64,000 bases of DNA from DASRAA01 sp963814165 (GTDB lineage: Bacteria > Acidobacteriota > Terriglobia > Terriglobales > Acidobacteriaceae). Within the stretch, counting starts at the first letter, position 1, and each line of letters starts with the position of its first letter. The notes beneath the pieces are model-generated. The model made no database searches, was not told the DNA's origin, and saw nothing but the letters and a program-made list of their open reading frames with translations. The stretch covers positions 248,001-312,000 of the forward strand of contig CAWFBW010000011.1 in assembly GCA_963814165.1 (NCBI GenBank). Reading direction: 5' to 3'. Shown one piece after another: positions 18,279-29,575 of this stretch. Made by a program: the position numbers and the translations under genes.

Positions 18279-19402
18279 TGCGAAGCTTCGCCGCCTCTGA
18301 CCGTTTTGTGGCTGACGTGCAGGCGCGCAAGCTGGCCGCAGGATACGTGTTTGTCGGCGACGAAGCGTTCTTCCGCAAGCGTTGCCGCGACGCGGTGTTG
18401 GAATCGCTGATTCCGGCCGATGTTCGCGAACTCAGCGTGTATGACATGGACCTGGGCGAGGTCGAGTTGCAGCAGGTGCTCGACCGTGCACGGACTCCTT
18501 CGCTGATGGCACCGTTCCAGGTGTTCTTCATCCGGGGTGTAAAGGCTCTCTACACGCGCGGCAAGCACGACGACGAGTTTGCTGCCATTGCGGACTACTT
18601 CAAGAATCCCAACCCTGACGCGCTGGTTGTTTTCGTCGCTGACCACATCAACATCCCGGCAGACGTGCGACGGATGGATTTGCAGGACAAGGACCGCTAC
18701 GAGCGTATTCGCGAGACACTCGGCGAGCATTGCACAGTGCTCGAGTTTGCTCGCGTGGATGAAGGCGATGCGGTGAAGTGGGCGGTCGATACGGCGAATA
18801 CGGAAGCCGTGAAGCTCGACACCGATGCGGCGCGAGAGCTGGTTGATTCGCTCGGTGGAGACATGATGATGGTGGCCAACGAACTGGAGAAGTTGGTGCT
18901 CTTCGTTGGCGATAAACAGCGTATTACTCTGGGCGACGTGGAAACGATGGTTTTGGCGGCCAAGCAGCGCTCTTTCTACGAACTTACCGATGCGATCTCG
19001 GCACGCGATCGCGCTCGTGCGCTCGCCGTACTCGATGCGATCCTGAACACCGGCGATGGAGACGAAGCGGCGATTGGGCACCTCTACATGCTGTCCCGTA
19101 CGTTCCGGCAGATGCTAGTGATCTTCGAGCGCAATGTTCGAGACACCCGGGCGCTGTGGCAGGCGCTGTGGCAAGGATTCCGGCTACCGCCTTTTGCGGC
19201 GGAAGATGTCATCCGGCAGGCCCGACGATACAAGTCGAAGCGTGAGCTAACTAGCGCGATTCGGAAAATCGCTCGTGCCGACCTGGCACTTCGCTCGAAT
19301 CCCGTGAGCAAACGGCTGATCCTGGAAAACCTGGTGCTCCAGTTGACCGCGGAACCGAAGCCGCCGGAAGTTGCCTGGTTGCAGGAACAGCTGCCCGTCT
19401 AG
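18278..19402 (+). CDS. holA: DNA polymerase III subunit delta
   Basis: A 374-residue AAA+-like clamp-loader subunit. Visible are the N-terminal YVFVGDEAFFRKRC motif (a degenerate P-loop region), ELVDSLGGDMMMVANELEKL in the sensor/lid region and a C-terminal helical collar ending in KRLILENLVLQL. It opens the beta clamp with gamma/tau and delta prime. The GTG start shares one base with the lptE stop. Length and motif order are typical for HolA. Confidence 0.9.
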   Translation: MRSFAASDRFVADVQARKLAAGYVFVGDEAFFRKRCRDAVLESLIPADVRELSVYDMDLGEVELQQVLDRARTPSLMAPFQVFFIRGVKALYTRGKHDDEFAAIADYFKNPNPDALVVFVADHINIPADVRRMDLQDKDRYERIRETLGEHCTVLEFARVDEGDAVKWAVDTANTEAVKLDTDAARELVDSLGGDMMMVANELEKLVLFVGDKQRITLGDVETMVLAAKQRSFYELTDAISARDRARALAVLDAILNTGDGDEAAIGHLYMLSRTFRQMLVIFERNVRDTRALWQALWQGFRLPPFAAEDVIRQARRYKSKRELTSAIRKIARADLALRSNPVSKRLILENLVLQLTAEPKPPEVAWLQEQLPV

Positions 19403-19457
19403 GCACGCGCGCCCGCAGAAGTTGTGTTCCTGCAACTCTCACAGCAACCACAAATTG

Positions 19458-19994
19458 CTACTTCTTTACGGCGACATCCACCCTGGCAGTCGTGTCGGCC
19501 CAGTCGAGCTTCAGAACCGCGGCATTGGCGTTGGTCTGGTCGAAGGAGATGGTGAACTGCTCGGTCGGCGACGCGTTCTTCGAGACCTTCATGTCCACGC
19601 GAGCCAGGTCTTCACTTTCCTTGTATTCGGTGCCCCACTGGCCAGTTTCCTTGTTGATGATGAGCTTCCAGCCTTTTTCACCGGGAATGGTGTAGAGGGT
19701 GTAGCTTCCAGCTGGGACGCTGGCTCCGCCGATGGTCAGGTTCGCAGTGGTCTTGAGGCTGGTGGCGGAGTTTGCGCCGGTACGCCAGACCTGTCCGTAA
19801 GGGACGAGTCCGCCGAAGATCTTGCGGCCTCGCATCGAGGGCCGGCTGTAGTCGATGGTGACGGTCTTTCCATCAGCGAAGGTAAACGTTGCTGTCCCCG
19901 GAGGGCTGAGCGGTGGCTTCTTCTCCTGGGCTATGAGCCCGATGGCAACGATGGCGATCATCAAGGCGATGAAGGTTGTACGAGTCTTCTGCAT
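19458..19994 (-). CDS. DUF2911 domain-containing secreted protein
   Basis: The start at 19994 follows an AGGAGA ribosome site and opens a signal peptide (MQKTRTTFIALMIAIVAIGL). The mature domain shows the DUF2911 pattern: IDYSRPSMRGRKIFGGLVPYGQVWRTGANSAT, then PAGSYTLYTIPGEKGWKLI. Such proteins are frequent in Acidobacteriota and Bacteroidota, and their biochemical role is unknown. It is convergent with holA. Confidence 0.88.
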   Translation of the reverse strand: MQKTRTTFIALMIAIVAIGLIAQEKKPPLSPPGTATFTFADGKTVTIDYSRPSMRGRKIFGGLVPYGQVWRTGANSATSLKTTANLTIGGASVPAGSYTLYTIPGEKGWKLIINKETGQWGTEYKESEDLARVDMKVSKNASPTEQFTISFDQTNANAAVLKLDWADTTARVDVAVKK

Positions 19995-20076
19995 TGCACT
20001 CTCCTGTAACGGTTCAATCATACGACGAGGCGCGAACCTATTATTCACGTTCGCGGCAGACGTTACAATCGAGCCT

Positions 20077-20352
20077 ATGAGCGTACTGGATGAGAAGCGT
20101 GAAGAGCTGGAGCATTACGAATTTCGCATGGGTGTAGCCCGAGGGCGATTGGCGGTTGCGCTCGACTCGTTGACCGATGCGCTCACGATGGTGGGCCAGC
20201 ATGGGGTCTATTGCCAGAGCGCCCGGCAACCAGGGAAGCCTGCGATGGACATCCAGATTGTGATGAAGGGAATTACGGATGCGAAGGAACTGATTTCGTC
20301 GGTGATGGAAGAGATCCGGAAAGAGAAAGAAGAATCACCACAGAGGCACTGA
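20077..20352 (+). CDS. Small hypothetical helical protein
   Basis: 91 residues from the ATG at 20077 (MSVLDEKREELEHYEF); the frame is open upstream but there overlaps the start of the divergent DUF2911 gene. The sequence is mostly amphipathic helix with no recognised family. The last six codons and the stop lie inside the CCACAGAGGCAC repeat at 20337-20401, so the native C-terminus may have been replaced by repeat insertion. Confidence 0.5.
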   Translation: MSVLDEKREELEHYEFRMGVARGRLAVALDSLTDALTMVGQHGVYCQSARQPGKPAMDIQIVMKGITDAKELISSVMEEIRKEKEESPQRH

Positions 20353-20401
20353 GGCACAGAAAAATAGCTTGATTTCCTCTGTGTCTCTGTGCCTCTGTGG
20401 T
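20337..20401. repeat. CCACAGAGGCAC inverted repeat, probable two-way terminator
   Basis: Outer arms ACCACAGAGGCA (20337-20348) and TGCCTCTGTGGT (20390-20401) are perfect, and pairing continues inward for about 24 bases with few mismatches. It sits between two convergent genes, 20077-20352 and fadE, which ends at 20412. Single copies of the same sequence occur at 56200-56220 and 63944-63968. Confidence 0.75.
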
Positions 20402-20411
20402 TAAGACTTTC

Positions 20412-22196
<1,785 letters not shown>

Positions 22197-22313
22197 GTTT
22201 CCTCGCTTGTGTCGGTCGTCGCAATCTCTTGGGTTTCGCTTTTCGCTCTTAGCCATTCGCTTTTCGCTAAAAACGTGCTAGCGAAACGCGAACAGCGAAA
22301 GGCGAATAGCGGT
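22197..22313. repeat. fadA-fadE spacer with short CGCTTTTCGCT repeats
   Basis: The spacer carries repeated CGCTTTTCGCT-type units and their inverted forms (GCGAAAxGCGAA) between about 22235 and 22310, able to fold into alternative hairpins. It does not look like a promoter; it may tune expression of fadE within the operon. Confidence 0.45.
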
Positions 22314-23489
<1,176 letters not shown>

Positions 23490-23864
23490 GGAAAGCTCCA
23501 AAATCAGCAATCAGCAATTAGCAATTAGCCAATCGCGGTAACGAGCTAGTTAAATTGCACGTTGCAACATGAGTTGTGCCGCCACTTGCAAAACCGTGAT
23601 TCACGGTTGTTTAGAATCAATGGTTTAGCACGGAAATTGTTCGCATGTAGTATGATTCCAAATGAGTTATACGTATCCATGTCTCGGGTAAGGAGTTACG
23701 GGTCAGACTTTGGGCTATTTTTGCCATTTTGTTGATTCCGTACCGTAACTCCATAGTTAATCCGGTTGTGTCGCTGCCGCTGCGCGGGCTCGAGTTCTTC
23801 AATCTCGTACCTTCCGCGGGCTTACACCCGCGGCTAAAACAAATTCCTCCGCTACGCGGCTCCG
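23490..23864. repeat. fadN-fadA spacer rich in small palindromes
   Basis: No gene is seen in these 375 bases. They hold AGCAATTAGC-type direct repeats (about 23505-23530), an inverted pair GGAGTTACGG / CCGTAACTCC (about 23692 and 23743), and a CCGCGGG-CTTACA-CCCGCGG hairpin near 23814-23833. The TAACTCC motif also recurs in the long interspersed repeat. It interrupts an operon that is usually tightly packed. Confidence 0.5.
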
Positions 23865-26267
23865 CTAGTTCCTCAATGTCTTGCCAGTCTTCAGCGTGTA
23901 CTGAATGCGTTCCTGCGTCTTCTTTTCGCCGCAGAGGGATTTGAAGGCCTCGCGCTCCAGGTCGAGCAGGTACTGTTCGCTGACCAGGGTGCCGGGGTTG
24001 ACGGCGCCGCCGCAGAGGACTTCTGCGACTTTGCTGGCGATCTTGACCTCGTGGTCGCTGATGAACTCGCCCTGCCGCATGATGTGCACGCCCATCTTCA
24101 ACGTAGCTAAGATGCTTTCGCCCGGCGCCGGGATGTCGGTACGCAGGATCAGCGGCCGGAAGCCTTCGTGGAAGAGCTCGAGGGCGCGGGTCTTGGCGTC
24201 GGTGAGGACGCGCTCGCGGTTCATGGTGATGAGGTCACCCGGCGAGATGAAGCCGTAATTCTTGGCTTCCAGCGCCGAGGTCGAAACCTTCGCCATGGCG
24301 ACGATCTCGAAGGCCTGCTTCATGGCTTCCATGAGCTCGACACTCTCGCCGCGTCCCTGCGGACGGATGTGCGTGGCCTTGTGAACGGCGCGGAGGGTCA
24401 TCTCTTTGCAGCCACCGCCGCCGGGCAGCAGGCCGACGCCGACTTCGACGAGTCCGGCATAAAGCTCTGCGTGAGGCTGGCGAGAGTGGGCATGAAGGGT
24501 GATCTCCGTGCCGCCGCCGAGGCACATGCCGAACGGCGCGACCACGACGGGCTTGGGCGAGAACTTGATGGCCTGCGTCATGTTCTGGAACTGACGGATG
24601 GCCATGTCAACTTCGTCCCACTCCTGCTCCTGGATGCCCATCAGCAGCATCATGAGGTTGGCGCCGACGGAGAAGTTGCCGGCATCGTTGGTGATGACGA
24701 AGGCGTCGAACGGGTCGCCTGCGCCGCCGGGCTTCAGCGTCTGGGTGATGAAGGAGACGATGTCGCCGCCGAGCGAGTTCATCTTGGAGTGGAACTCGAT
24801 GCAGCCGACGCCGTCGCCGAGATCGATGAGCGAAGCGCCGGCGTTCTTCTTGACCACGCCGTTGGCTTTCTTGGCGACGGTGACCGACCAGACTCCGGCG
24901 GGAACTTCTTCGGCTTTGTAGTCGCCGGTGGCGATGTCGAAGTACTTGCGGCCGCTGGCGGTGGAGGTGTCGTCGGCGTACCAGGTGGTCTTGCCGGAGG
25001 CCAGCAGCTTCTCGACGTTGGCGGCGACGGGCCGGCCTTCCTTCTTCATGCGCTCGACGGTCTGGGCGACGCCGGCGGCGTCCCACAGCTCGAACGGGCC
25101 CATCTCCCAGTTGAAGCCGGTCTTCATGGCCTTGTCGATTTCGACGATGGAGTCGGCGATTTCGGGCACGCGGTTGGCGGAGTAGGTCCAGAGGTCGGTG
25201 AGGACGTTCCAGAGGAACGTGTTGGCCTTGTCTTTCGAGGGCGCGATCAGGGTGCGCAGGCGCTCGGGCAGATCTTCGATCTGCTTCGCCATTTCGAGGG
25301 CAGGGAACTTCGGGCGCTGCTGCTCGCGATATTCGAGGGTCTTCCAGTCGAGGCAGAAGCGCTTTTCGCCGTCGGGACCCTTCTGCTTCTTGTAGAAGCC
25401 GCCCTTGGTCTTGTCGCCCAGCCACTTGCGGTTGAGCATCTCGTTGAAGAACGGAGGCAGGGTGAGTTCGCTGCGCTCGTCTTTGATATTGACGGCGCCG
25501 TTGCGCACGACGTGGCCGAGAATGTCGAGGCCGACCATGTCGCCGAGGCGGAAGGTGCCGGTCTTGGGCCAGCCGACGGCGGTGCCGGTGAGGGCGTCCA
25601 CTTCTTCGACGCTGAGGTCCATCTCCTGCATGACGCGCATGACGTTGAGCATGGAGAAGGTGCCGATGCGGTTGGCGATGAAGTTGGGCGTGTCTTTGGC
25701 GTAGACGACGCTCTTGCCGAGATGCAGATCGCAGAAGTCGGCGATGGCCTTCATGGCAGCGGGATCGGAGTCGGCGGTCGGGATGATTTCCAGCAGGCGC
25801 ATGTAGCGCGGCGGATTGAAGAAGTGCGTGCCGAACCAGGAGCGGCGGAAGTCGTCAGAGAAGCCTTCGGCGATTTTGGCGACGGGCAGTCCGCTGGTGT
25901 TGGTGGTGATGATGGTTCCGGGCTTGCGGACGGCGTCGACCTTGCGCAGGAGTTCGCGCTTGAGGTCGAGGTCTTCGATGACGGCTTCGATGATCCAGTC
26001 CACTTCGGCGAGCTTCTTGAGGTCGTCTTCGAAGTTGCCGATGGTGACCAGGCAGTCGAGCGACGGCTTCATGAAGGCGGCGGGCTTGGACTTGACCGCG
26101 GCTTCTTTTCCGGCGGCGGCAAACTTGTTGCGCGCGGGGCCGTCGGCGTCGGGCGGAACGATGTCGAACAGGTAAGAGGGAACACCGGCGTTGGCCAGGT
26201 GCGCAGAGATGCGGGCTCCCATGGTGCCCGCGCCCAGGACGGCGACTTTATTGATCCGTTTCTGCAT
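23865..26267 (-). CDS. fadN: 3-hydroxyacyl-CoA dehydrogenase / enoyl-CoA hydratase fusion, FadN type
   Basis: 800 residues. An N-terminal NAD-binding 3-hydroxyacyl-CoA dehydrogenase (GAGTMG near residue 14, TNTSGLPV) is followed by the dehydrogenase C-terminal domains and a crotonase domain after about residue 470 (VITNDAGNFSVGANL, CLGGGTEI). The order dehydrogenase-then-hydratase is that of Bacillus FadN, opposite to E. coli FadB. It catalyses hydration and the second oxidation of the beta-oxidation cycle. It heads the operon and is preceded by a FadR-like box and promoter about 300 bases upstream. Confidence 0.93.
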   Translation of the reverse strand: MQKRINKVAVLGAGTMGARISAHLANAGVPSYLFDIVPPDADGPARNKFAAAGKEAAVKSKPAAFMKPSLDCLVTIGNFEDDLKKLAEVDWIIEAVIEDLDLKRELLRKVDAVRKPGTIITTNTSGLPVAKIAEGFSDDFRRSWFGTHFFNPPRYMRLLEIIPTADSDPAAMKAIADFCDLHLGKSVVYAKDTPNFIANRIGTFSMLNVMRVMQEMDLSVEEVDALTGTAVGWPKTGTFRLGDMVGLDILGHVVRNGAVNIKDERSELTLPPFFNEMLNRKWLGDKTKGGFYKKQKGPDGEKRFCLDWKTLEYREQQRPKFPALEMAKQIEDLPERLRTLIAPSKDKANTFLWNVLTDLWTYSANRVPEIADSIVEIDKAMKTGFNWEMGPFELWDAAGVAQTVERMKKEGRPVAANVEKLLASGKTTWYADDTSTASGRKYFDIATGDYKAEEVPAGVWSVTVAKKANGVVKKNAGASLIDLGDGVGCIEFHSKMNSLGGDIVSFITQTLKPGGAGDPFDAFVITNDAGNFSVGANLMMLLMGIQEQEWDEVDMAIRQFQNMTQAIKFSPKPVVVAPFGMCLGGGTEITLHAHSRQPHAELYAGLVEVGVGLLPGGGGCKEMTLRAVHKATHIRPQGRGESVELMEAMKQAFEIVAMAKVSTSALEAKNYGFISPGDLITMNRERVLTDAKTRALELFHEGFRPLILRTDIPAPGESILATLKMGVHIMRQGEFISDHEVKIASKVAEVLCGGAVNPGTLVSEQYLLDLEREAFKSLCGEKKTQERIQYTLKTGKTLRN

Positions 26268-26585
26268 GGACGTTCAACCGCTCCAAACTTCTCGGCCGGC
26301 CGCCGCGGCGGGCCGGACATTGGGTGTGATGATTCGGACTTAATGCTGGTTCGGAAAAATCCTATGAACTTCGATTGTGCGAGGTGGCGAACTCAGGATG
26401 AACTTTGGGAGATGACTGTAGATGAGTGCGAAGACGAGGAAGATGGCGATTCAATTGTGCTCTCCTCTCGTGCAAAAAACGGCTCCAAAATACAAGCAGC
26501 GCGCGCCGCAAGATGTGGGGTGAGGATGGCAACGGCGCGCGCCTTATTAAGTTGAGACGATGTTACTGAATGAATCCTCATTCAG
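26268..26585. other. fadN leader and promoter region
   Basis: 318 bases without a gene. It holds the putative promoter and FadR-type operator at 26560-26589 and an untranslated leader of roughly 290 bases containing two GC-rich palindromes: GGCCGGCCG...CGGGCCGG near 26290-26315, and a GCGCGCGCC / GGCGCGCGC pair near 26495-26545. No obvious leader peptide is seen. Confidence 0.55.
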
Positions 26586-26589
26586 TCAA
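26560..26589 (-). promoter_or_regulatory. FadR-type operator embedded in the fadN promoter
   Basis: TGAATGAATCCTCATTCA at 26567-26584 is an inverted repeat with 7-base arms (9 with flanks). It matches the Bacillus subtilis FadR (TetR family) consensus TGAATGAMTANTCATTCA at all but one position. On the minus strand it lies between TTGACT (26584-26589) and TAACAT (26560-26565), an 18-base spacing, so a bound repressor would block RNA polymerase. Inference: the operon is induced by long-chain acyl-CoA through a FadR-like regulator not present in this window. Confidence 0.7.
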
Positions 26590-27329
26590 TGAAAATCGGA
26601 AAAATATTTGCGAATGGAGTTCCCGAAACGGGCTAGGAGATGGCCTTGGCGATGAGGAAGGCGGCTCCCGCCGCAAGTCCTCCAATTACAATGGTTTGCA
26701 GGGCAGAACGGCGGGGTTTGGCGCCCGTGAAAGCGGCCCTTGATGTAGCCAAAGATTCCTAATGCGAGCAGGGTCACCACCGCGGACCAGAGCAAAGCTT
26801 CGCGGGAGCTGTGGAAAAACATGTAGGGGGAGAGGGGAATGAAGCCTCCGCCGATGTAGGAGCCGGCGATGGTGGCGGCGCTCTGGAGGGCGCGCTTGGG
26901 GTCGGGCTCTTCGAGTCCGAGTTCGAAGCGCATCATGAAGTCCACCCACTCTTTGGGCTTCTTGGTCAGGGCTTCGACGACGGGAGCGGCTTCTTCGCGC
27001 GTGAGTCCGTAGTCGGTGAAGACCTGTTGGACTTCGCGCGCTTCTTCGTCGGGGATCTCTTCGACTTCGCGCTCTTCGCGGATGCGCTCGCTGTCGTAGT
27101 GTTCGGCATCGCTGCGGGCGGCGAGGTATCCGCCGAGTCCCATGGCGATGGAGCCGGCGGCGATTTCGGCGAGGCCGGCGACGACGACGAGGCGGCTGTT
27201 GTCGATGGCTCCGGAGATGCCGGCAGCGAGGGCGAAGGGGACGGTGAGGCCGTCGGACATGCCGATGACGACGTCGCGGACGACTTCGCCGGCGGTGAAG
27301 TGGCGCTCAATGTGCGGTGTTTGCGGCAT
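26586..27329 (-). CDS. VIT1/CCC1-family membrane transporter (C-terminus frame-shifted)
   Basis: Begins MPQTPHIERHFTAGEVVRDVVIGMSDGLTVPFALAAG, the first helix of the vacuolar iron transporter family, with a cytosolic Glu-rich metal-binding segment (EREVEEIPDEEAREVQQ) and later helices (GGGFIPLSPYMFF). Near 26731 an extra base switches frame; in the neighbouring frame the expected last helix (LQTIVIGGLAAGAAFLIAKA) ends at a stop at 26633-26635, so the tail down to 26586 is artefactual. Likely moves Fe2+/Mn2+ across the membrane. The start lies inside the 3' end of the NUDIX gene, 23 bases overlap. Confidence 0.85.
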   Translation of the reverse strand: MPQTPHIERHFTAGEVVRDVVIGMSDGLTVPFALAAGISGAIDNSRLVVVAGLAEIAAGSIAMGLGGYLAARSDAEHYDSERIREEREVEEIPDEEAREVQQVFTDYGLTREEAAPVVEALTKKPKEWVDFMMRFELGLEEPDPKRALQSAATIAGSYIGGGFIPLSPYMFFHSSREALLWSAVVTLLALGIFGYIKGRFHGRQTPPFCPANHCNWRTCGGSRLPHRQGHLLARFGNSIRKYFSDFH

Positions 27330-27833
27330 GCTCTCCCAGCTCGGGATGATCTTGAACGTAGGCAAGTGCGTGTTCGGCAACCTCGCGCTCGCCTTTGTAG
27401 CTTAGCTTAGACGGGGCCTCTTCGAGCGGGAGCCAGAAGGCGTTTTGCACTTCGACCCGCATGGCGGGGGCGATGTTGCCGAGGCGGCCGGAGCGGTACA
27501 TCAGCAGGAAAAAGCTGACGGTCTTGGATACCTTGGCGTGGTCGCCCCAGTTGCGGACATAAATGTAGTGAATGTCGCGGAGTTTGAGCAGAACCTGGGC
27601 GCGGACTCCCGTTTCTTCGCGGACCTCGCGCAGGGCGGTTTCTTCGGGGGTCTCGCCGGGATCGATGGAACCCTTAGGAAGTGCGATCAGTTCAGCGTCG
27701 GCGGGCGTGCGCTTGTCTTTGGCAGGCGGACGTTGCGCCGGGGGCGGTCCATGTGCGGCTCAATGACCGCCAAATACCAGCGGCCACGCATCTTACGCAA
27801 TACCACGCCGCCAGCAGAGGTTTCTCGGTCCAT
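27307..27833 (-). pseudogene. NUDIX hydrolase (frame-interrupted)
   Basis: Starts MDRETSAGGVVLRKM, a typical NUDIX first strand. The frame breaks in a CCCCC run near 27738, and the NUDIX box follows in the next frame: GSIDPGETPEETALREVREETGV (G-x5-E-x7-REVREETG). The C-terminus reads normally to the stop at 27307. It would hydrolyse a nucleoside diphosphate linked to another moiety; the substrate is unknown. It overlaps the downstream transporter by 23 bases, so the two are probably co-transcribed. Confidence 0.85.
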
Positions 27834-27974
27834 GGGTGGAAGGAAACGTTAGTTTCGCAGAGTCTTGGGCGGGAGACAACTGAAGAAGTGGCTAGCAGTT
27901 GGTGGTCAGTTAGGGTACCCCCAGTACATTCTCCCGAAAGCGACACTACCTCCCCAACCCCTTGACGGTTTGCC

Positions 27975-29270
27975 TCATAACGGTAAACCCATCTGCCTCT
28001 GAGGTTCGCCTGAGCGGCACTTAGCGACGACCAGGGTGATGTCGTCCTGCTGCTCGTGAGGACAGAAACAACGGACCTCTTCGATGACCGTGGCCACGAG
28101 CTGTTGCGAGGGAAGGTCGCGGTGCCGGGAGAGACAATCAACCAGGCGCTGTTCTCCATACTCCTGATAGTCGCCGTCGCAGGCCTCGGTGACGCCGTCG
28201 GTGTAAAGCGCGAGCGTATCGCCGGCAAACAGGTCGGTCTCACGAACCGAACAGTCCCACTCTTCGAAGAGGCCCAGAACGGTTCCGGTGGGATCGAGGC
28301 GCTCGACGCTATCGTCTCTGCGAACCAGCAGCGCGGCAAGATGTCCGCAGTTGGCGTATCGCAGACGGCCGGCCTTATCGTCGTATTCCGAGTAGAAGAA
28401 AGTAGCGTAGGCGGATTCGGGCGTGTTCTCAAAGAAGAGCCGATTGATGGATCGCAGGAGGCGTTCGGGTTCATCGATGGCCATGGCGCACTGGCTGCGA
28501 AGGTTGGCCTGAAGATTAGCCATGAGCAGCGCGGCGGCGATTCCCTTACCGGCGATGTCGCCAATAACCAGGCCGAGGCGATCTCGTCCCAGCGCCAGGA
28601 AGTCATAATAATCGCCGCCCACCTGACGCGCCTGTTGGCAGCTGCCCGCGTAGTCGAGTGACGGAACGGGCGGAAGCTCTTGCGGGAAGAGCCGGGCCTG
28701 CACGTGCTTTGCGATTTCGAGCTCCTGGGCGACGTGGCGCTCGGCCTCCAGCTTGTCGGCTTTCGCGCGGCGGTCCAGCTCGATCGCATGGGTCACCTCG
28801 TCGAAGCTGACCAGCAAGAACGAATTGCCGTCGATGTCTTTGAATCGAGTGGAGACGCTGCCCCAGATAGGCGAATCTCCAATCGCAGATAGGCCTTGTG
28901 TAGCTGAGGCAGCATCCCCGTGTTTGATGCGCTTCAATTTGGGCACGGACAGGAATTTAACGCCGCGCCGCGACCACTCCCGGTAGCGAGAGACGACATC
29001 TTCAGTGACGAAGACCACGTCAGTGTGTCGCCCGATCAGCGGATATTGCCAAGAATCAGGGGAAGGGTTCACAAGCGCGAGCACTGTGTCTCCGTCGGGC
29101 GGAGCAACCGCCAGCCAGCGTTCTCCCGATTGGAGCACCGTATCGGCGACGAGGCGAAAACCGAGCTGATCCAGGTAAAACCGCAGGCTTTGCTCCTGGT
29201 CGCGAACGAACACCTTGACGCAGTGAATGCGTAACAGTGGCTCGGGAGCAGATTGGGGCTGTAGGCCCAT
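27975..29270 (-). CDS. VOC (glyoxalase-like) domain fused to a SpoIIE/RsbU-type PP2C phosphatase
   Basis: 431 residues. Residues about 12-157 form a VOC/glyoxalase-bleomycin domain (LRIHCVKVFVRDQEQSLRFYL to FKDIDGNSFLLVSFDE), residues 160-195 a charged helix (signalling linker), and residues 205-425 a SpoIIE PP2C domain with GGDYYDF (218-224), GDIAGKG (237-243), LYTDGVTE and DDITLVV carrying the metal-binding Asp residues. It probably dephosphorylates an anti-sigma antagonist or similar partner, with the VOC domain as a small-molecule sensor. No anti-sigma genes are adjacent. Confidence 0.88.
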   Translation of the reverse strand: MGLQPQSAPEPLLRIHCVKVFVRDQEQSLRFYLDQLGFRLVADTVLQSGERWLAVAPPDGDTVLALVNPSPDSWQYPLIGRHTDVVFVTEDVVSRYREWSRRGVKFLSVPKLKRIKHGDAASATQGLSAIGDSPIWGSVSTRFKDIDGNSFLLVSFDEVTHAIELDRRAKADKLEAERHVAQELEIAKHVQARLFPQELPPVPSLDYAGSCQQARQVGGDYYDFLALGRDRLGLVIGDIAGKGIAAALLMANLQANLRSQCAMAIDEPERLLRSINRLFFENTPESAYATFFYSEYDDKAGRLRYANCGHLAALLVRRDDSVERLDPTGTVLGLFEEWDCSVRETDLFAGDTLALYTDGVTEACDGDYQEYGEQRLVDCLSRHRDLPSQQLVATVIEEVRCFCPHEQQDDITLVVAKCRSGEPQRQMGLPL

Positions 29271-29575
29271 AGCTCGAATTATATGAGTGGCCAGTGGTTA
29301 GAGGTTGGTGGTTAGAAAAAGCGTGGAAGGAGCGAGAGGAACCGGCTGTCCGGCGCCCCTCTTGTTTCCTCATTTTGCGTGAATAGCCGCTAGAGGCCAC
29401 ATTTGCGGCTCGGCGCGTCAATACGAGATTAAATTTGGCGGCTAGTGTTCAAGAAGGTACTTACGTAGCCAGGGAAGATGTCGCATGATGCGCGAAAGCG
29501 TGCGGGGCCAGCGTCCTTCAGGCGATTGACGACATCCAACAAGCTAAGAGTGCTTGGACCCACGGAAGGTGTGCG
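29271..29575. other. Intergenic region between the VOC-SpoIIE and patatin genes
   Basis: 305 bases between divergent genes. It contains a low-complexity AGTGGCCAGTGGTTAG-type tandem stretch at 29284-29317; a related stretch lies at 27888-27915 on the other side of the phosphatase gene. The rest is presumably promoter DNA for both genes; no consensus promoter stands out. Confidence 0.4.

Noticed and set aside
24168..26555. A 795-codon open frame on the plus strand opposite fadN
   Set aside because: It is antisense to a clear FadN protein, is a low-complexity Gly/Ala/Val/Asp-rich text without any family motif, and arises from GC-rich third codon positions.
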